A DNA stretch of 64,000 nucleotides from Moniliella sp. 'wahieum' (lineage: Eukaryota; Basidiomycota; Moniliellomycetes; Moniliellales; Moniliellaceae). The notes under the pieces are model-generated. The model saw nothing but the letters and a program-made list of their open reading frames with translations. It was not told the DNA's origin and searched no databases. Below, piece by piece: positions 12,488 to 23,955 of this stretch. The position numbers and the translations under genes are program-made. The first letter of the stretch is position 1. Each line of letters begins with the position of its first letter. Location: contig RSEE01000002.1 of NCBI GenBank assembly GCA_003971905.1, forward strand, positions 372,001 to 436,000, in the 5' to 3' direction.

Positions 12488-13261
12488 AATGCCTTCACTT
12501 GCATTCGTACCCGATCACATCCGTTGCGGTGGTAATGTTTGCCTTTTGCCCTATATCCACTATGATATCTGCAATTGCATCATGTTCACAGGCCCCATCC
12601 ACGTTGATGTATCGGTGTTGATGGCCTCAAAAACAAGCAGTCCAAGCACTCTCTCTCTCTTGCACAATACTAAACCATATGGGGTAGGCACACCCTTGCT
12701 CTCAGTTAGAGCAATTCGACAATGACCCCGGGCAACATAGTAGCATCACCATAAGGAAATAGACTCTCCGCAATCATGAGATGGCAATTATCGGGAGGCG
12801 TTTTTGGCAAAAGGCGCCAAAAGCACGCCGTGTGCGCTCGGCTGTTGGAGAAGAGAGAGGCCCAGTTTGGCCATCGGCATGCGCCTGTACACTCATGCCA
12901 CCATTTGTAAACTATGTCGGATGTCGAACCCCCCCCCTTGGACATCATTAGAACTTGTCTACCGCAACCCAGAGATCTGTTCACACTAAGTTGTTGCCCA
13001 AAGTGTTGTACTACTATTAGTACTACTCATCCACAGGAGTGTTGCAGTGGCGATGCGGAAGCCATGAGTTCCATTGTGCCAAATAGATTAATGAGGTTAC
13101 TGAAGCCCCATCAGGATTGGAAAGATCATATCAAACGAAGGAAATGTACAACATTCACAAAAGCCGGAAAGGTGGCAGACATGCGTCAACAAACGGTCTC
13201 GCGTTGGGGAGTAATTCAAAGAGGGCGATAGAGGAACAGTGGAGCAAAGTAGGAAAGGGGG
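12488..13261. other. convergent intergenic between MET10 and DUR3
   Basis: Contains the 3' ends of MET10 and DUR3. I see no further ORF, RNA gene or repeat in it. Confidence 0.5.
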
Positions 13262-15480
13262 TTACTCCTTGTGTTTCTGGCCGACGTCGCGGAAGATGCC
13301 GGTGACGATGCTGGAGAGAGCGCCACGCGACTCGTAGACGGGTAGGATAATCACAATTGCCGCCGTGACAAACAGCCAGGCGATCATGATACTGATCCAC
13401 GCTGCCAATCCGGCTCCGGTCCAGATCCGTTTGGTCAGAGCCATGCACGGCATGAAGATCAAGAGCACCAAAGTGAGTCCGCAGGCGACTAGAGCGCTCC
13501 AGCGCATATCCGCCTCCAGCATGTCAGGGTCGAGACCCGCGGCGATCACATACTCGTCCCCGGGTTGGCGCATGCGATCGTAGTTGATCACTTCGAGATC
13601 GTTGGCGGTCGTGACCAGCGCCTTCTCCCCTACCTCAGGTACCGGCTTATCCTTGTCGTCCGTTGTGGCCAACATGTTGGTGTGGAAGGCATTTTGAGCG
13701 GCCAGTTCATCTTTCCGTGAGAGGTGGCTCTCATCAACTTCTCCTTTCCCGTTGGGCAGGCGGCCAGCCAGTACTTCTGGTGCACCCACAGCGCGCGTCG
13801 CTTCAAACGTGTAGTTCTCTGGCCAGATGAGCGAGGTAGGAATGACGACCAGTACGGGTGTGCCAAGCGCAAGCAGGTTGGCAATTACCAGCGGCACATT
13901 GGCGCTGGTGGTGTCCAGATTAATTTTGCCCTCGTACGCCAGCGTTGAGGTCATCCAAGAGATGATGGCAACAACAAGTCCCAACAGAGCCCCGCAGATG
14001 CACCCCCATTTGTTTGCCTTTTTCCAGCCCAGGGCCACAGAAACGGGAACGACGGCGGGAGCAAGGCAAATGCCCATCATGGTATACAGCCTGTAAACAA
14101 CGTTAGCACAATATCCGACACAAAACGCAAGCAAGGTATCACGTACCAGCCCATGGAGACGCCGACATAGTGCCAGATGACCCCAATGCAAGCAATGAAG
14201 ATTGCCCAGAACACCATCATAGCATGACTGCTGAGGAAGATCATGCGGGGTGACACATTCTTATTGAGCGTCTTGACCACATCGTATGAGAAGATGGAGG
14301 ACACAGCGACGAGCTGGGCAGCCGTCGCAGAGGTGACAGCCAAGTAGAGAAGGATGAGCATTGCAGTAGCTCCTGGCTTGCCCATCAGAGCTGCAGCGGC
14401 TGCCGGGGCAGGCAACCCTGCCGAGACTTCCGAGGGGGTCAAGATGGCCATGGCGGGATCATGGTGAATCAAGGCCCGGGCTGCAAGCCCAAGTGTCGAA
14501 GCCATGACCATTGGTACGGCAAACCAGGCAATCCCACCAAGCATAAACGCCCTGGAAGCTTCGGGGCCTGATGCGATAGCACGCTGAGAGTAACTTTGGT
14601 CGGAAAAGACGGTGCCGCAGTTGCCGGCGATGTTGATAATACCAAACAGGAAGCCGTCCAGAGAGCGGAAGGTCAAGTAGCTTCCACCCGCATTGCCGCT
14701 GACGGGCGCAATCTCGGAAGCACGAGTGAGAAGGCGAGCCATTTCGTGAGGGGACCCAATTTTGTCGTTGGTCGAGTAAACGACAAAGGCAAAACTGAGA
14801 ATCATGGTGACAAGGACGACGGTGTGCGAATAATCGGCCAGAAGAGTGGAGCGCATACCCCCGACCAGAGCATATACAGCCACACTAATGGGCGTGATAA
14901 ATAGGGCGGCGAGAGTGGGCATTCCCGTCAGCTGGTTGACCGTTGCGCTGCCACCAAGGACGAGCATACTGCCGACCAGTACATTGGTGGTGATGGCAAA
15001 GCACCCAAACACAAAGTGGGCCACCTCGCCCCAGCGGGCCTGAATCACCTGCAAGTAGGTTGAGGCAAAGGGCGCATTCCGCTTGAGCCGGTTGCCCAAC
15101 ATACTAAACAGCAACACCTGAATTGTGGCGCCAGCCGCGTACCAATACGGGCCAGAAACACCTGAGCGCATCACACGAGTTAGGCCCGCAATCCTCAGGA
15201 CTCAAGCAACGAGAGACGTACCGTTCTTGTAGGCCTGGGCGGATGACTGGAGCAGGGTGGCGGCCCAGGTCCACGCAGAGACAATACCCGAGGCAATGAG
15301 GCCGGGCTTGACGCTGCGCGAGGCAGACATGAACTCGTCGTTGTTCTTGACATTGTTGTGGGTGTAGCGCTGCTGAAGCATGGTGATGATGAGCATGACT
15401 ACAGCAAAGCCAATGCCCAAGGCGATCACCACGGCCCAGCCAGCGCCGGGCTGGAGAACTTGGGCGGAGGAGGCCGGCAT
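13262..15480 (-). CDS. DUR3: urea active transporter (sodium:solute symporter family)
   Basis: Plasma-membrane high-affinity urea/polyamine importer of the SSS family. About 700 aa with many membrane helices, e.g. WAVVIALGIGFAVVMLIITM near the N-terminus and LFVTAAIVIILPV near the C-terminus. Family motifs: NNDEFMSASRSVKPGLIASG, SAWTWAATLLQSSAQAYKNG, SGPYWYAAGATIQVLLFSM, FSDQSYSQRAIAS. Two ordinary introns: 15162-15221 (60 nt, between KNG and VSGPYW) and 14091-14146 (56 nt, GCTAACG branch, inside SMGWLYTM). Start ATG at 15480 lies in CACCATG. Unlike most neighbours it shows no frame break at all. Convergent with MET10. Known fungal DUR3 genes are under nitrogen catabolite control by GATA factors; matching motifs lie upstream. 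Confidence 0.94.
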
Positions 15481-16991
15481 GGTGAGTAGAGGGCGGGGCC
15501 GTAGGATGGGGGGGGACAAGGCGCGAAGACCAGGAGGCGGAATGCCAGGGTGGCTATAAGTAGCTGGCAGGGAGATGGAGGCGCGGCGCAAGAGCAGGCG
15601 CTGGTGTGGCACAGGCTGGCTGGGTGCGGGCTGTGGATGGCCGAGTGTCTGTGCCAGAGGTGGGGGTGACATGTGACACTGGCAGAGAAAGAGGGGGAGG
15701 GGTGTAGCCTTCGGCGCCTCGCGGCGAAACGACGCTCCGGGCTGCTCTCCGGTGCTGCCCTGAAACTCGGAAGACCAGTAATCGTAATCTAGGAATCATA
15801 ATCGATAAAGAGATAATCGAAATCGCAGTGATCATCGATCATCGATCAGCGATCACCGCACATCTGCATCAGCGAGCAAGCGTCCGAACACTGCCGCCGT
15901 GCGGGACCAGTGTTCCACCGGCTGGTTCGACGTTCCTGGCGGCAGCACTGAAATAAGCTTACGCTTATCCGTCGCTCCTTAACGCTTAGCGGCTCAAGGC
16001 CTACGGCGTAAGGCGCCTATTCCCTATCTACGTGAATATTGTGTGCAACTGCATATCAGCAGGCGGAGATGAGATGGGTGGGTGGTTATCACCGATGAGG
16101 CCTGTAACCATGTAACCTGTAACCCTCACGTTCAGGCCCTGGCCTGGGGGCTGAGCATGAGGCGAGGCGACCGGTGTGATGTATAGGACGGATGCACCTT
16201 AGGGTTAACAGTTAACTTGTAACAGAGCAGATTAGATATCCTAAGCAGCAGAATCGCGGCATTGTTTCGTTTGCCGCTGATAATGGTTAGCGCAGCATCT
16301 CTGAGCGGTCACATGACCTGTCACATGCCACGACAGGCGTGCAACTGAGTTTTACTGGCCTGGACAACTCGCAGCCTCGTGCCATGCCATGCCCGCACAC
16401 CCGACAGACAGACAGACAGCAGCAGCAACTCCTTTTCCTTTCCTGGCGGGCTTCCAGATCACATGTCACAATCGGGACCCACAGTGGCAGGCCGCTGTTT
16501 GTCAACATGACCGGTGTATGGCCTCTGCTTCGACCATATCGGAGATCGAACTGAAGAATATGTGGCCGGTCCGAGGTGACGCGGTGACGCGCCAGTGACC
16601 AGCTCTTTCATCGAACATGGCCATATTAGCCTTCCATCTCCCGACGAAAGGGGCACTACCACACACATAGCATCCCCGCGTCTCTCGTCCCGAACTCGCA
16701 CTACACTCAGTGTACTCACTTCCACTCTTTATTCTTAGTCTCCCAATTTATCTCCACAACGATGTACTCACAATCAAGATTTCGTTTGGCCGATCACATC
16801 GATCATTGATCATTGATCACGCATCATTAATTCATTTCTCCATTTTATGGGTCTCACTGGGGAGGGGCCTCTTGCTGTCGAAGCAATCATTAATCAACGC
16901 AGCTATCTCCTTTTGGCCGTACTATAGTACTCCACCAAGAAAGGGTGTGGTCAGGGTCACCCCACCCTTTTGTGGCCATAATTGAGAAACT
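15481..16991. other. DUR3 upstream intergenic region
   Basis: No supported gene. Holds the DUR3 promoter and several GATAA/TTATC words (15804, 15812, 15965, 16086, 16279), a palindromic patch of repeated GATCATCGATC at about 15830-15850, and TCACATG words near 16308-16325. It ends at the target site of the LTR element. Confidence 0.45.
15804..15816 (-). promoter_or_regulatory. paired GATAA sites upstream of DUR3
   Basis: Two GATAA words 8 bp apart about 325 bp upstream of the DUR3 start. GATA-factor control of urea transport is established in ascomycetes. The motif is short and common, so function here is only a guess. Confidence 0.3.
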
Positions 16992-16996
16992 TCTCG

Positions 16997-17232
16997 TGTT
17001 GGCCTAGGGAGCCGGACGGGCAGAAGGATGAGGAGAAGGTGATGGATTGGAGCCAGAGTTGGGTCTGGGTACAGAGGCATCTATATAGGAGGCTGGACTA
17101 GGCACAGGGACAGTGAGTCACACAGGAGAGAGTGCAGGGCACAGGGACAGTGACACGCAGGGACGTCAGCGTGGAAGCCGATGGAACCGAGGCGAACCTG
17201 GTCTACCGACTGGGAGCCAGATACAGTCAACA
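16997..17232 (+). repeat. LTR copy 1
   Basis: 236-bp terminal repeat TG...CA. TATA box at 17082-17087. Directly preceded by the left target duplication. Confidence 0.85.
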
Positions 17233-17953
17233 CCCCCGCTGGCCAGGGAACCCGGAGACATCGGTTGTGGGATGAGCTCCTGCCAGTGGATGTAGAGAGG
17301 GGAGGACTTGAGTGGCAACCGGGACGAATGGCCTGGAGTTGTGCATGGCCACACGACTGGCCTACACCCCCGCTGTCCAGGATGACACCTGAACGAGCCG
17401 AGCGCTTGTGGTTGGTGTATTGTGCGACCGCCAGATGCTTGTAGAAGTCTTAGAAGTAAAAGTAGTAGGGGTTGCGCCCCGAAGCGATTTGGTGGGCAAA
17501 AGTAAAAAGCACCAGTTATAGGTGTAGTGAAAGAAAATTGGAAACTTGGAGTAAATGCGGTCCAAGGTCGTTTGGCATCAAAATTGGATGCGTTTGGTAG
17601 TTGTTTGGTTCCGCATGCCTGGTGCCAGTGGGGTCCATTGGGCATGGGAAATGAACGGGCGCTATGCGTCAACCGTCTTGATCTGTTTGGGTTCTCTTTG
17701 TTGTTGAAAAAGAGGAGTGGGAAGTTGGGTGACCACCCCCCCCCATCCTTTCCCCAGGTGCCCCGGATGAATTGGCAATCCGGGGCGTGTAGCCGTGGGT
17801 GGGGCACTTGATGAGCAGCCACCCCCGCTTTCTGCGATTCGCCTGCGCCGTTTTGTCGTTGGAGGAATTTCGTCTCGTTGACGATACCCGACACGTTTTG
17901 TTCCGTCGTGTGTTGTCCCTAAAAATCATTGCCCCATCTGTGGGGGACGAGTG

Positions 17954-18029
17954 TGCCGATTGTGGCGGTAGTATGCCGATTGTGGCGGTAGTATGCCGAT
18001 TGTGGCGGTAAGGTGCCGATTGTGGCGGT
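17954..18029 (+). repeat. 20-bp minisatellite in internal region 1
   Basis: Four tandem units, three of 20 bp and a last partial one, sharing TGCCGATTGTGGCGGT. The same array recurs in the second internal copy. Confidence 0.9.
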
Positions 18030-18149
18030 GGTGTTTTGGGCGGGAGGACGGGTGTGTCTTGTGGGCTTGGCGGCTTAGCTTGGGCTTGTAGGCTTGGGGG
18101 TGGGCTTGCTTGAAGAGCGCTCCCCTTCCGGGGGATCAGATTGTAGCTC

Positions 18150-18385
18150 TGTTGGCCTAGGGAGCCGGACGGGCAGAAGGATGAGGAGAAGGTGATGGAT
18201 TGGAGCCAGAGTTGGGTCTGGGTACAGAGGCATCTATATAGGAGGCTGGACTAGGCACAGGGACAGTGAGTCACACAGAGAGAGTGCAGGGCACAGGGAC
18301 AGTGACACGCAGGGTCAGCGTGGAAGCCGATGGAACCGAGGCGAACCTGGTCTACCGACTGGGAGCCAGAGGATCACAGTCAACA
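18150..18385 (+). repeat. LTR copy 2
   Basis: Right LTR of the first unit, separated from LTR copy 3 by a single A at 18386. TATA box 18235-18240. Confidence 0.85.
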
Positions 18386-18386
18386 A

Positions 18387-18626
18387 TGTTGGCCTAGGGA
18401 GCCGGACGGGCAGAAGGATGAGGAGAAGGTGATGGATTGGAGCCAGAGTTGGGTCTGGGTACAGAGGCATCTATATAGGAGGCTGGACTAGGCACAGGGA
18501 CAGTGAGTCACACAGGAGAGAGTGCAGGGCACAGGGACAGTGACACGCAGGGACGTCAGCGTGGAAGCCGATGGAACCGAGGCGAACCTGGTCTACCGAC
18601 TGGGAGCCAGAGGATCACAGTCAACA
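18387..18626 (+). repeat. LTR copy 3
   Basis: Left LTR of the second unit, 240 bp, TATA box 18472-18477. It abuts copy 2 as in a two-LTR junction. Confidence 0.85.
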
Positions 18627-19348
18627 CCCCCGCTGGCCAGGGAACCCGGAGACATCGGTTGTGGGATGAGCTCCTGCCAGTGGATGTAGAGAGGGGAGGA
18701 CTTGAGTGGCAACCGGGACGAATGGCCTGGAGTTGTGCATGGCCACACGACTGGCCTACACCCCCGCTGTCCAGGATGACACCTGAACGAGCCGAGCGCT
18801 TGTGGTTGGTGTATTGTGCGACCGCCAGATGCTTGTAGAAGTCTTAGAAGTAAAGTAGTAGGGGTTGCGCCCCGAAGCGATTTGGTGGGCAAAAGTAAAA
18901 AGCACCAGTTATAGGTGTAGTGAAAGAAAATTGGAAACTTGGAGTAAATGCGGTCCAAGGTCGTTTGGCATCAAAATTGGATGCGTTTGGTAGTTGTTTG
19001 GTTCCGCATGCCTGGTGCCAGTGGGGTCCATTGGGCATGGGAAATGAACGGGCGCTATGCGTCAACCGTCTTGATCTGTTTGGGTTCTCTTTGTTGTTGA
19101 AAAAGAGGAGTGGAAGAAGTTGGGTGACCACCCCCCCCCATCCTTTCCCCAGGTGCCCCGGATGAATTGGCAATCCGGGGCGTGTAGCCGTGGGTGGGGC
19201 ACTTGATGAGCAGCCACCCCCGCTTTCTGCGATTCGCCTGCGCCGTTTTGTCGTTGGAGGAATTTCGTCTCGTTGACGATACCCGACACGTTTTGTTCCG
19301 TCGTGTGTTGTCCCTAAAAATCATTGCCCCATCTGTGGGGGACGAGTG

Positions 19349-19424
19349 TGCCGATTGTGGCGGTAGTATGCCGATTGTGGCGGTAGTATGCCGATTGTGG
19401 CGGTAAGGTGCCGATTGTGGCGGT
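19349..19424 (+). repeat. 20-bp minisatellite in internal region 2
   Basis: Same four-unit array as at 17954, in the second internal copy. Confidence 0.9.
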
Positions 19425-19546
19425 GGTGTTGTTGGGCGGGAGGACGGGTGTGTCTTGTGGGCTTGGCGGCTTAGCTTGGGCTTGTAGGCTTGGGGGTGGG
19501 CTTGCTTGAAGAGCGCTCCCCTTCCGGGGGGATCAGATTGTAGCTC

Positions 19547-19786
19547 TGTTGGCCTAGGGAGCCGGACGGGCAGAAGGATGAGGAGAAGGTGATGGATTGG
19601 AGCCAGAGTTGGGTCTGGGTACAGAGGCATCTATATAGGAGGCTGGACTAGGCACAGGGACAGTGAGTCACACAGGAGAGAGTGCAGGGCACAGGGACAG
19701 TGACACGCAGGGACGTCAGCGTGGAAGCCGATGGAACCGAGGCGAACCTGGTCTACCGACTGGGAGCCAGAGGATCACAGTCAACA
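19547..19786 (+). repeat. LTR copy 4
   Basis: Right-hand terminal repeat, 240 bp, TATA box 19632-19637. It is followed by the right target duplication. Confidence 0.85.
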
Positions 19787-19791
19787 TCTCG

Positions 19792-21093
19792 GCCCTCCTG
19801 ATAGTAATCGTGGCCTGTATGTGCGTTGCATAACACACAGTGCCCCATCGAGACACTGTTGACGGGCGATCGTCTTTCTGTCGTGTATAATTTTTTGTGG
19901 CATTATTATAGCTGGAGCCTGCTGGAGCCCTCAGCCACTGGGATTCTGCACGCTCAGTCTCGCGATCAACTTGAGCCCATACGTTCGTTATGCCATAGGG
20001 GTGCAGGGGCGCATTTTCCAACCATGCATGAGCGCTGAGCCTCAGCTTCATGCTTCAAGGCCTCAACGTGTATTTTCCCGCGTGCTCCGGTCCGGGTACA
20101 GTTTGAAGGTGAGCGCGAGCGCAGTGCCGGTGATGGAGATCGTTCTTTGCCCTGTGTTTTGGGTGAGTCCGGTGAGTGGACAGGGGGCCGTTTTGGGCAG
20201 TTTTTCCTTTTGCATTTGGATTTGTCCGGAATAGCCGTGGGAGGCATCGACTTGGAACGTGGAACGGAGAAGAGATATTATCTTATGGACAAATTTTTCT
20301 AGTTGATTATGTGCTTGGTGTTACAGTACAGTTGATTGTAACAGTTGTAACCGGTAACCGCGCAGAGCGAGAGTATATCCACTTTGGAATAAGTTTTTGC
20401 TACCACTAATCACATTGCGTCTCGTATATATATGCTGCATCACTGCATCATCACGGGACGGTTGCAGGAACAGGCCCGCCATTCCGGTATCTCTTGGGGC
20501 CAGAGAGCAAGCCGACGGCAGTGAGTTGGATTGTGCCAATGGGCGGTGGAGGCAAGAGAATTCTCTTGCCGCGTCTGCCGGATCCGTATGGAACGCAACG
20601 GGACGCATTGCGCAGTGACTAGTGATGAATGAGAGAGGCTGCTTGATAATGCGAGTGGTCCCATTATGTGGCTTGTGACTGTGGTGACTAGCTTGACTTG
20701 TGTGCACCCACCACGGTATTGTGCGAGGCGGCCCCATTCCGCCTCTGTTCCGCGCCTTCCTGCTGCGCCTCCGGGCTGCCTTGCCCCTGATTGCATCCAC
20801 ACCATCTCGTCTCCTGCCTGGATTGCCTGCCGCTGCCACAAGTATATCAGAGTGGAGCGTGGAGCCCGGAGTCGGTGGGGGTGGCCCTGCAACGGGTGTC
20901 TCCAGCAGTCGAATTGACCGTCAAGTCAAAATGAACGTTCAAGCGAAAGTTGAAAGCTGGTTTATGATTTCGCTTGAAAGTTGCAACCAAAGCGCAGGCA
21001 GCTGTCGCGTATTCTTAGTGTTCATAACCCTCGCTGGCGCAGCAGCTGCCAGTGGCAGCCCCGCGAATATACGTCCCCCCTACCACCCCCACC
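19792..21093. other. intergenic upstream of the DUF726 gene
   Basis: No supported gene. Contains the promoter of the gene starting at 21094. ORFs here lack any recognisable protein pattern. A GGTAACCGG-type word lies near 20350. Confidence 0.45.
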
Positions 21094-23955
21094 ATGGCTC
21101 CGCCTGAGCCCGTGCTCGACCTCCATGTCCTCCAGTCCCACTCGCCCCAGTGGCCGCCCGAGCTGCGCTTTGCCGTGTGCCTCGCCACCGCCCACGCTGC
21201 CCGTGCCTGCTTCCACCGCGTCGAGGCGCACATGCACGCCCTGGACGATGCGCAGGCGTCTGCGCTGCCTACCCCCGGCGCCGCGCGCTCCGAGTACAAC
21301 CCGCACGCTGCCGACGACGAGGCTGCGCTGGGTGTCAAGACGGAGCATTTTGAGGAAGAAGGCGAGGATACACGCGATGCATCGCCGCATCAGCGCATGA
21401 TCCTCGAGCGCGTCCGCCTCCGCCGTCGCCACGACTTTGTCCAGGACTGGGATGAGTTTAGTACCAAGTTCATTCATGCCACCTGCCAGCACTTGGGTGT
21501 GCCCGTCGATTCCTTGCCCCCGGCCGATGATATGACTGAGCAGGAAGTTTTCCACCTCATCAGTGGCACGCCCGCTGCGCCCCGTACCGACCCCCTCGCT
21601 TCACCCGCTGCTCTTGATGACAAGTCCGCTCCTGCAGGGGAGGCTGGGACCCCGAAAGAAGACGCAGGGGTTAATGTGGCCACCGAAGAGCAGCCTCCTG
21701 CGTCGAGTCCGACAAAAGAGGATCCAGTCGTGGAACACATGGAGGATCTCTCACTGGACGATGAGGCAGAATCGCTCCCAGAAGTCCCTCCTGAACCCAT
21801 GGACCATCCTAGTGACGCCGTCACCCACCCTATTGGCCAACCCGATCTCCCCTCCCGCCCTCCCTCGATCGAGAAAGGCAACAAGGCCTCCTTTGTACAA
21901 GCAGGACAGGAGGTGGAGATTGTGAATGAGCTGGTGCTCATATCCCTAGGACTGGGGCAGTACCGTGCCTCGGATGGTGCGACAACGCTGTTTGAGCAGG
22001 ACGGCCTGTTTGAGGAGCAGACGGACGTGCTGGATGTAGCAGTTTCCCAGCCTGCTCCCGAGGTACCAGACCATGCGCGTGGTCCCTCGATGGAAGAGGA
22101 ACGCAAAGCTGTGGCCGAGGTGGCGGCGCTTGAGCCGCAGGCCGAGGAGACGTTCTCGTCCCGCCTCCCGCACCCTCCCGGGAGCGCCCAGGACACCGTT
22201 GCTTCGACTGACGACGAGATGTCACCTCCACCTCTTCCTCCCGGCCATCCTACTGGCCCATATGTAGAACAACCCTCGCCGTCGCAGGAGGAAACGCCAC
22301 TCCCTGGGCCCCCTCTACCACCCAGGATGCCTTCTCAGCCCTTGTCCCCTAGCAACCCACAAGGAACAGCCTCTCCGATCCCTCCTCCGCTACCTCCGCG
22401 TTTGCCCCCTCGTCCGGCTGCGCGACCAACTGCTGCCCCAGAGGCCGGGGCAGGCGAACGGTCGGGATGGAAGGCGCCCAAGACGATTTTTGGTTCCCTT
22501 AAATGGGGCAAAGGAGGCAAACACAAGCAAAACGACAGTGCTCCCGAACCTGAGCGATCGGATCCCCATTCCCCTTCTTCGGGGAAAGAGGAACCAGGAG
22601 GTCCCAAACCCAAGGAACCCGTCAAGCCCAACGAGCTCTTTCACTATGATGCTCGCTCCCGTGCCATCATCTTCCAAGTGTTCCGGACGATGGGGTTGGA
22701 GAGCGTGTACCTGTTTCAGGGGGAAAAGGTGCTGGCCCAGTCCATCTATTTTTTGGTGCAGGAAGGCCAGCGCGCGCAGAATCCGACCGAGTCTGGGTCA
22801 GAAGAGAAGCGAGGCGCATGGATGAACCAGGCGAGCACCAAAGTGCTCGCCAAGGAACGCAGCAAGGGCAATTGGGGCAAATGGGCCGCGGCCGGAGTGG
22901 GATTTACCCTGGTGGGGGTCCTGACAGGCGGTCTGGCCGCTCCGCTGTTGGCACCCGTGCTGGTGGGGATGGGCGCGGGCTATCTTGCCACGACGGGTGG
23001 CGTGGTTCTTATGGGCACCTTGCTGGGTTTGGGAGGTGGGGGGCTGGCTGGGTACCGTGTCGAACGCCGGTTAAGGGGCTTGGACCGTCTGCAATTTGAC
23101 GTAGTCCCCACCCCGGCGGCTGAAGCTGGCTTGACGATCCCCAGCATGCATGCCACGATCTGTGTGTCGGGCTTGCTGACCAAGCCGGCGCAACAGACCG
23201 CTCCATGGAAGGAGGCGCTGGCGTTTTCTGTTCCCGATCCGAGGGATATTTACGCCCTCGAATTCGAGACGGACCTGATGGTGGAAGCTGGAGCAGGGTT
23301 GCACCGCTACGTTACCAGCCAATTGATCCGTACAGGTGGGACCAGGGTGGCTACCGAGGTGGTCAAGACGACCGCGTTTGCCGGCTTGGCCGCCTTGACC
23401 CTCCCGCTGACGGTGATGAGTGTGGCGTCGGCCGCGTTGGATTCGACGTTTGTGCGCGCCAAGACCAAGGCACACAAGGCCGGGTTGGTGCTGGCCGAGA
23501 CGCTACGCAACGAAGTTCAAGGACACCGTCCTGTGGTGTTGATCGGGGTGTCATTGGGTGTCACCACCGTGCTCTCAGCACTGGTAGAGCTGGCCAAGAA
23601 CCCAAGTGTGTCCGCGCAGCTGGTCGACTCGGTCTTTCTCATTGGCGGACCTACGGTGCCCAGCACGCGAACGATCAAAAAGGCGCGCTCGGTCGTCGCG
23701 CGCCGCTTTGTCAATGCATACAGCACCAAGGACATGGTTTGTGGTGTGGCAGCCTGGCTCGGCTCGGGGGCCAACATTCAAGATCTGCGCAACGGCAAGC
23801 TTCCGCGCGTCCTGGGTTCCGGCCCGATCGACGTGGGGCCCGAGGGGGACGTGGAAAATGTGGATGTGTCGGACATGGTCTCCGGCCACGAACAACTGAA
23901 CGACCCAGACCACCTAGCGAAGGTGCTGGAGCGGTGCAATGCGTTTGTGGGGTAG
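21094..23955 (+). CDS. DUF726 alpha/beta-hydrolase-fold membrane protein (TMCO4 / yeast Mil1-like)
   Basis: 953 aa in one clean frame, start ATG at 21094 in CACCATGG; an in-frame GTG farther upstream is not favoured. Residues about 150-520 are low-complexity and acidic/proline-rich with PPLPPRxP runs, possible SH3 ligands. The C-terminal DUF726 part has two glycine-rich membrane segments (VGFTLVGVLTGGLAAPLL; TTGGVVLMGTLLGLGGGGL), the strand YALEFETDLMVEAG, a nucleophile elbow PVVLIGVSLGVTTVLSAL (G-V-S-L-G), VFLIGGPTVPS, and the final FVNAYSTKDMVCGVAAWLG and GHEQLNDPDHL. Yeast Mil1 (YFL034W) is reported to interact with the AP-1 clathrin adaptor; substrate unknown. Convergent with the CRH gene, 263 bp apart. 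Confidence 0.88.
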   Translation: MAPPEPVLDLHVLQSHSPQWPPELRFAVCLATAHAARACFHRVEAHMHALDDAQASALPTPGAARSEYNPHAADDEAALGVKTEHFEEEGEDTRDASPHQRMILERVRLRRRHDFVQDWDEFSTKFIHATCQHLGVPVDSLPPADDMTEQEVFHLISGTPAAPRTDPLASPAALDDKSAPAGEAGTPKEDAGVNVATEEQPPASSPTKEDPVVEHMEDLSLDDEAESLPEVPPEPMDHPSDAVTHPIGQPDLPSRPPSIEKGNKASFVQAGQEVEIVNELVLISLGLGQYRASDGATTLFEQDGLFEEQTDVLDVAVSQPAPEVPDHARGPSMEEERKAVAEVAALEPQAEETFSSRLPHPPGSAQDTVASTDDEMSPPPLPPGHPTGPYVEQPSPSQEETPLPGPPLPPRMPSQPLSPSNPQGTASPIPPPLPPRLPPRPAARPTAAPEAGAGERSGWKAPKTIFGSLKWGKGGKHKQNDSAPEPERSDPHSPSSGKEEPGGPKPKEPVKPNELFHYDARSRAIIFQVFRTMGLESVYLFQGEKVLAQSIYFLVQEGQRAQNPTESGSEEKRGAWMNQASTKVLAKERSKGNWGKWAAAGVGFTLVGVLTGGLAAPLLAPVLVGMGAGYLATTGGVVLMGTLLGLGGGGLAGYRVERRLRGLDRLQFDVVPTPAAEAGLTIPSMHATICVSGLLTKPAQQTAPWKEALAFSVPDPRDIYALEFETDLMVEAGAGLHRYVTSQLIRTGGTRVATEVVKTTAFAGLAALTLPLTVMSVASAALDSTFVRAKTKAHKAGLVLAETLRNEVQGHRPVVLIGVSLGVTTVLSALVELAKNPSVSAQLVDSVFLIGGPTVPSTRTIKKARSVVARRFVNAYSTKDMVCGVAAWLGSGANIQDLRNGKLPRVLGSGPIDVGPEGDVENVDVSDMVSGHEQLNDPDHLAKVLERCNAFVG

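Larger units (their letters stand above)
16992..19791 (+). mobile_element. non-autonomous LTR element (TRIM/LARD-like), head-to-tail dimer with 5-bp target duplication
   Basis: Element body 16997-19786 is flanked on both sides by the same pentamer TCTCG (16992-16996 and 19787-19791), the expected target duplication. Order: LTR 16997-17232, internal 17233-18149, LTR 18150-18385, one base, LTR 18387-18626, internal 18627-19546, LTR 19547-19786. Each LTR starts TGTTGG and ends CAACA and carries a TATATA box, giving a rightward transcription sense. The internal part (about 0.92 kb) has no gag, protease, reverse transcriptase or integrase, so it must depend on enzymes made elsewhere. LTRs and internal copies are nearly identical, so it looks young and structurally whole. 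Confidence 0.85.

Noticed and set aside
17954-18029. CRISPR-like array
   Set aside because: Units are directly tandem with no spacers, inside a eukaryotic LTR element.
17113-19165. Open frames inside the LTR element
   Set aside because: They are short, overlap LTR and non-coding repeat sequence, and resemble no retroelement protein.
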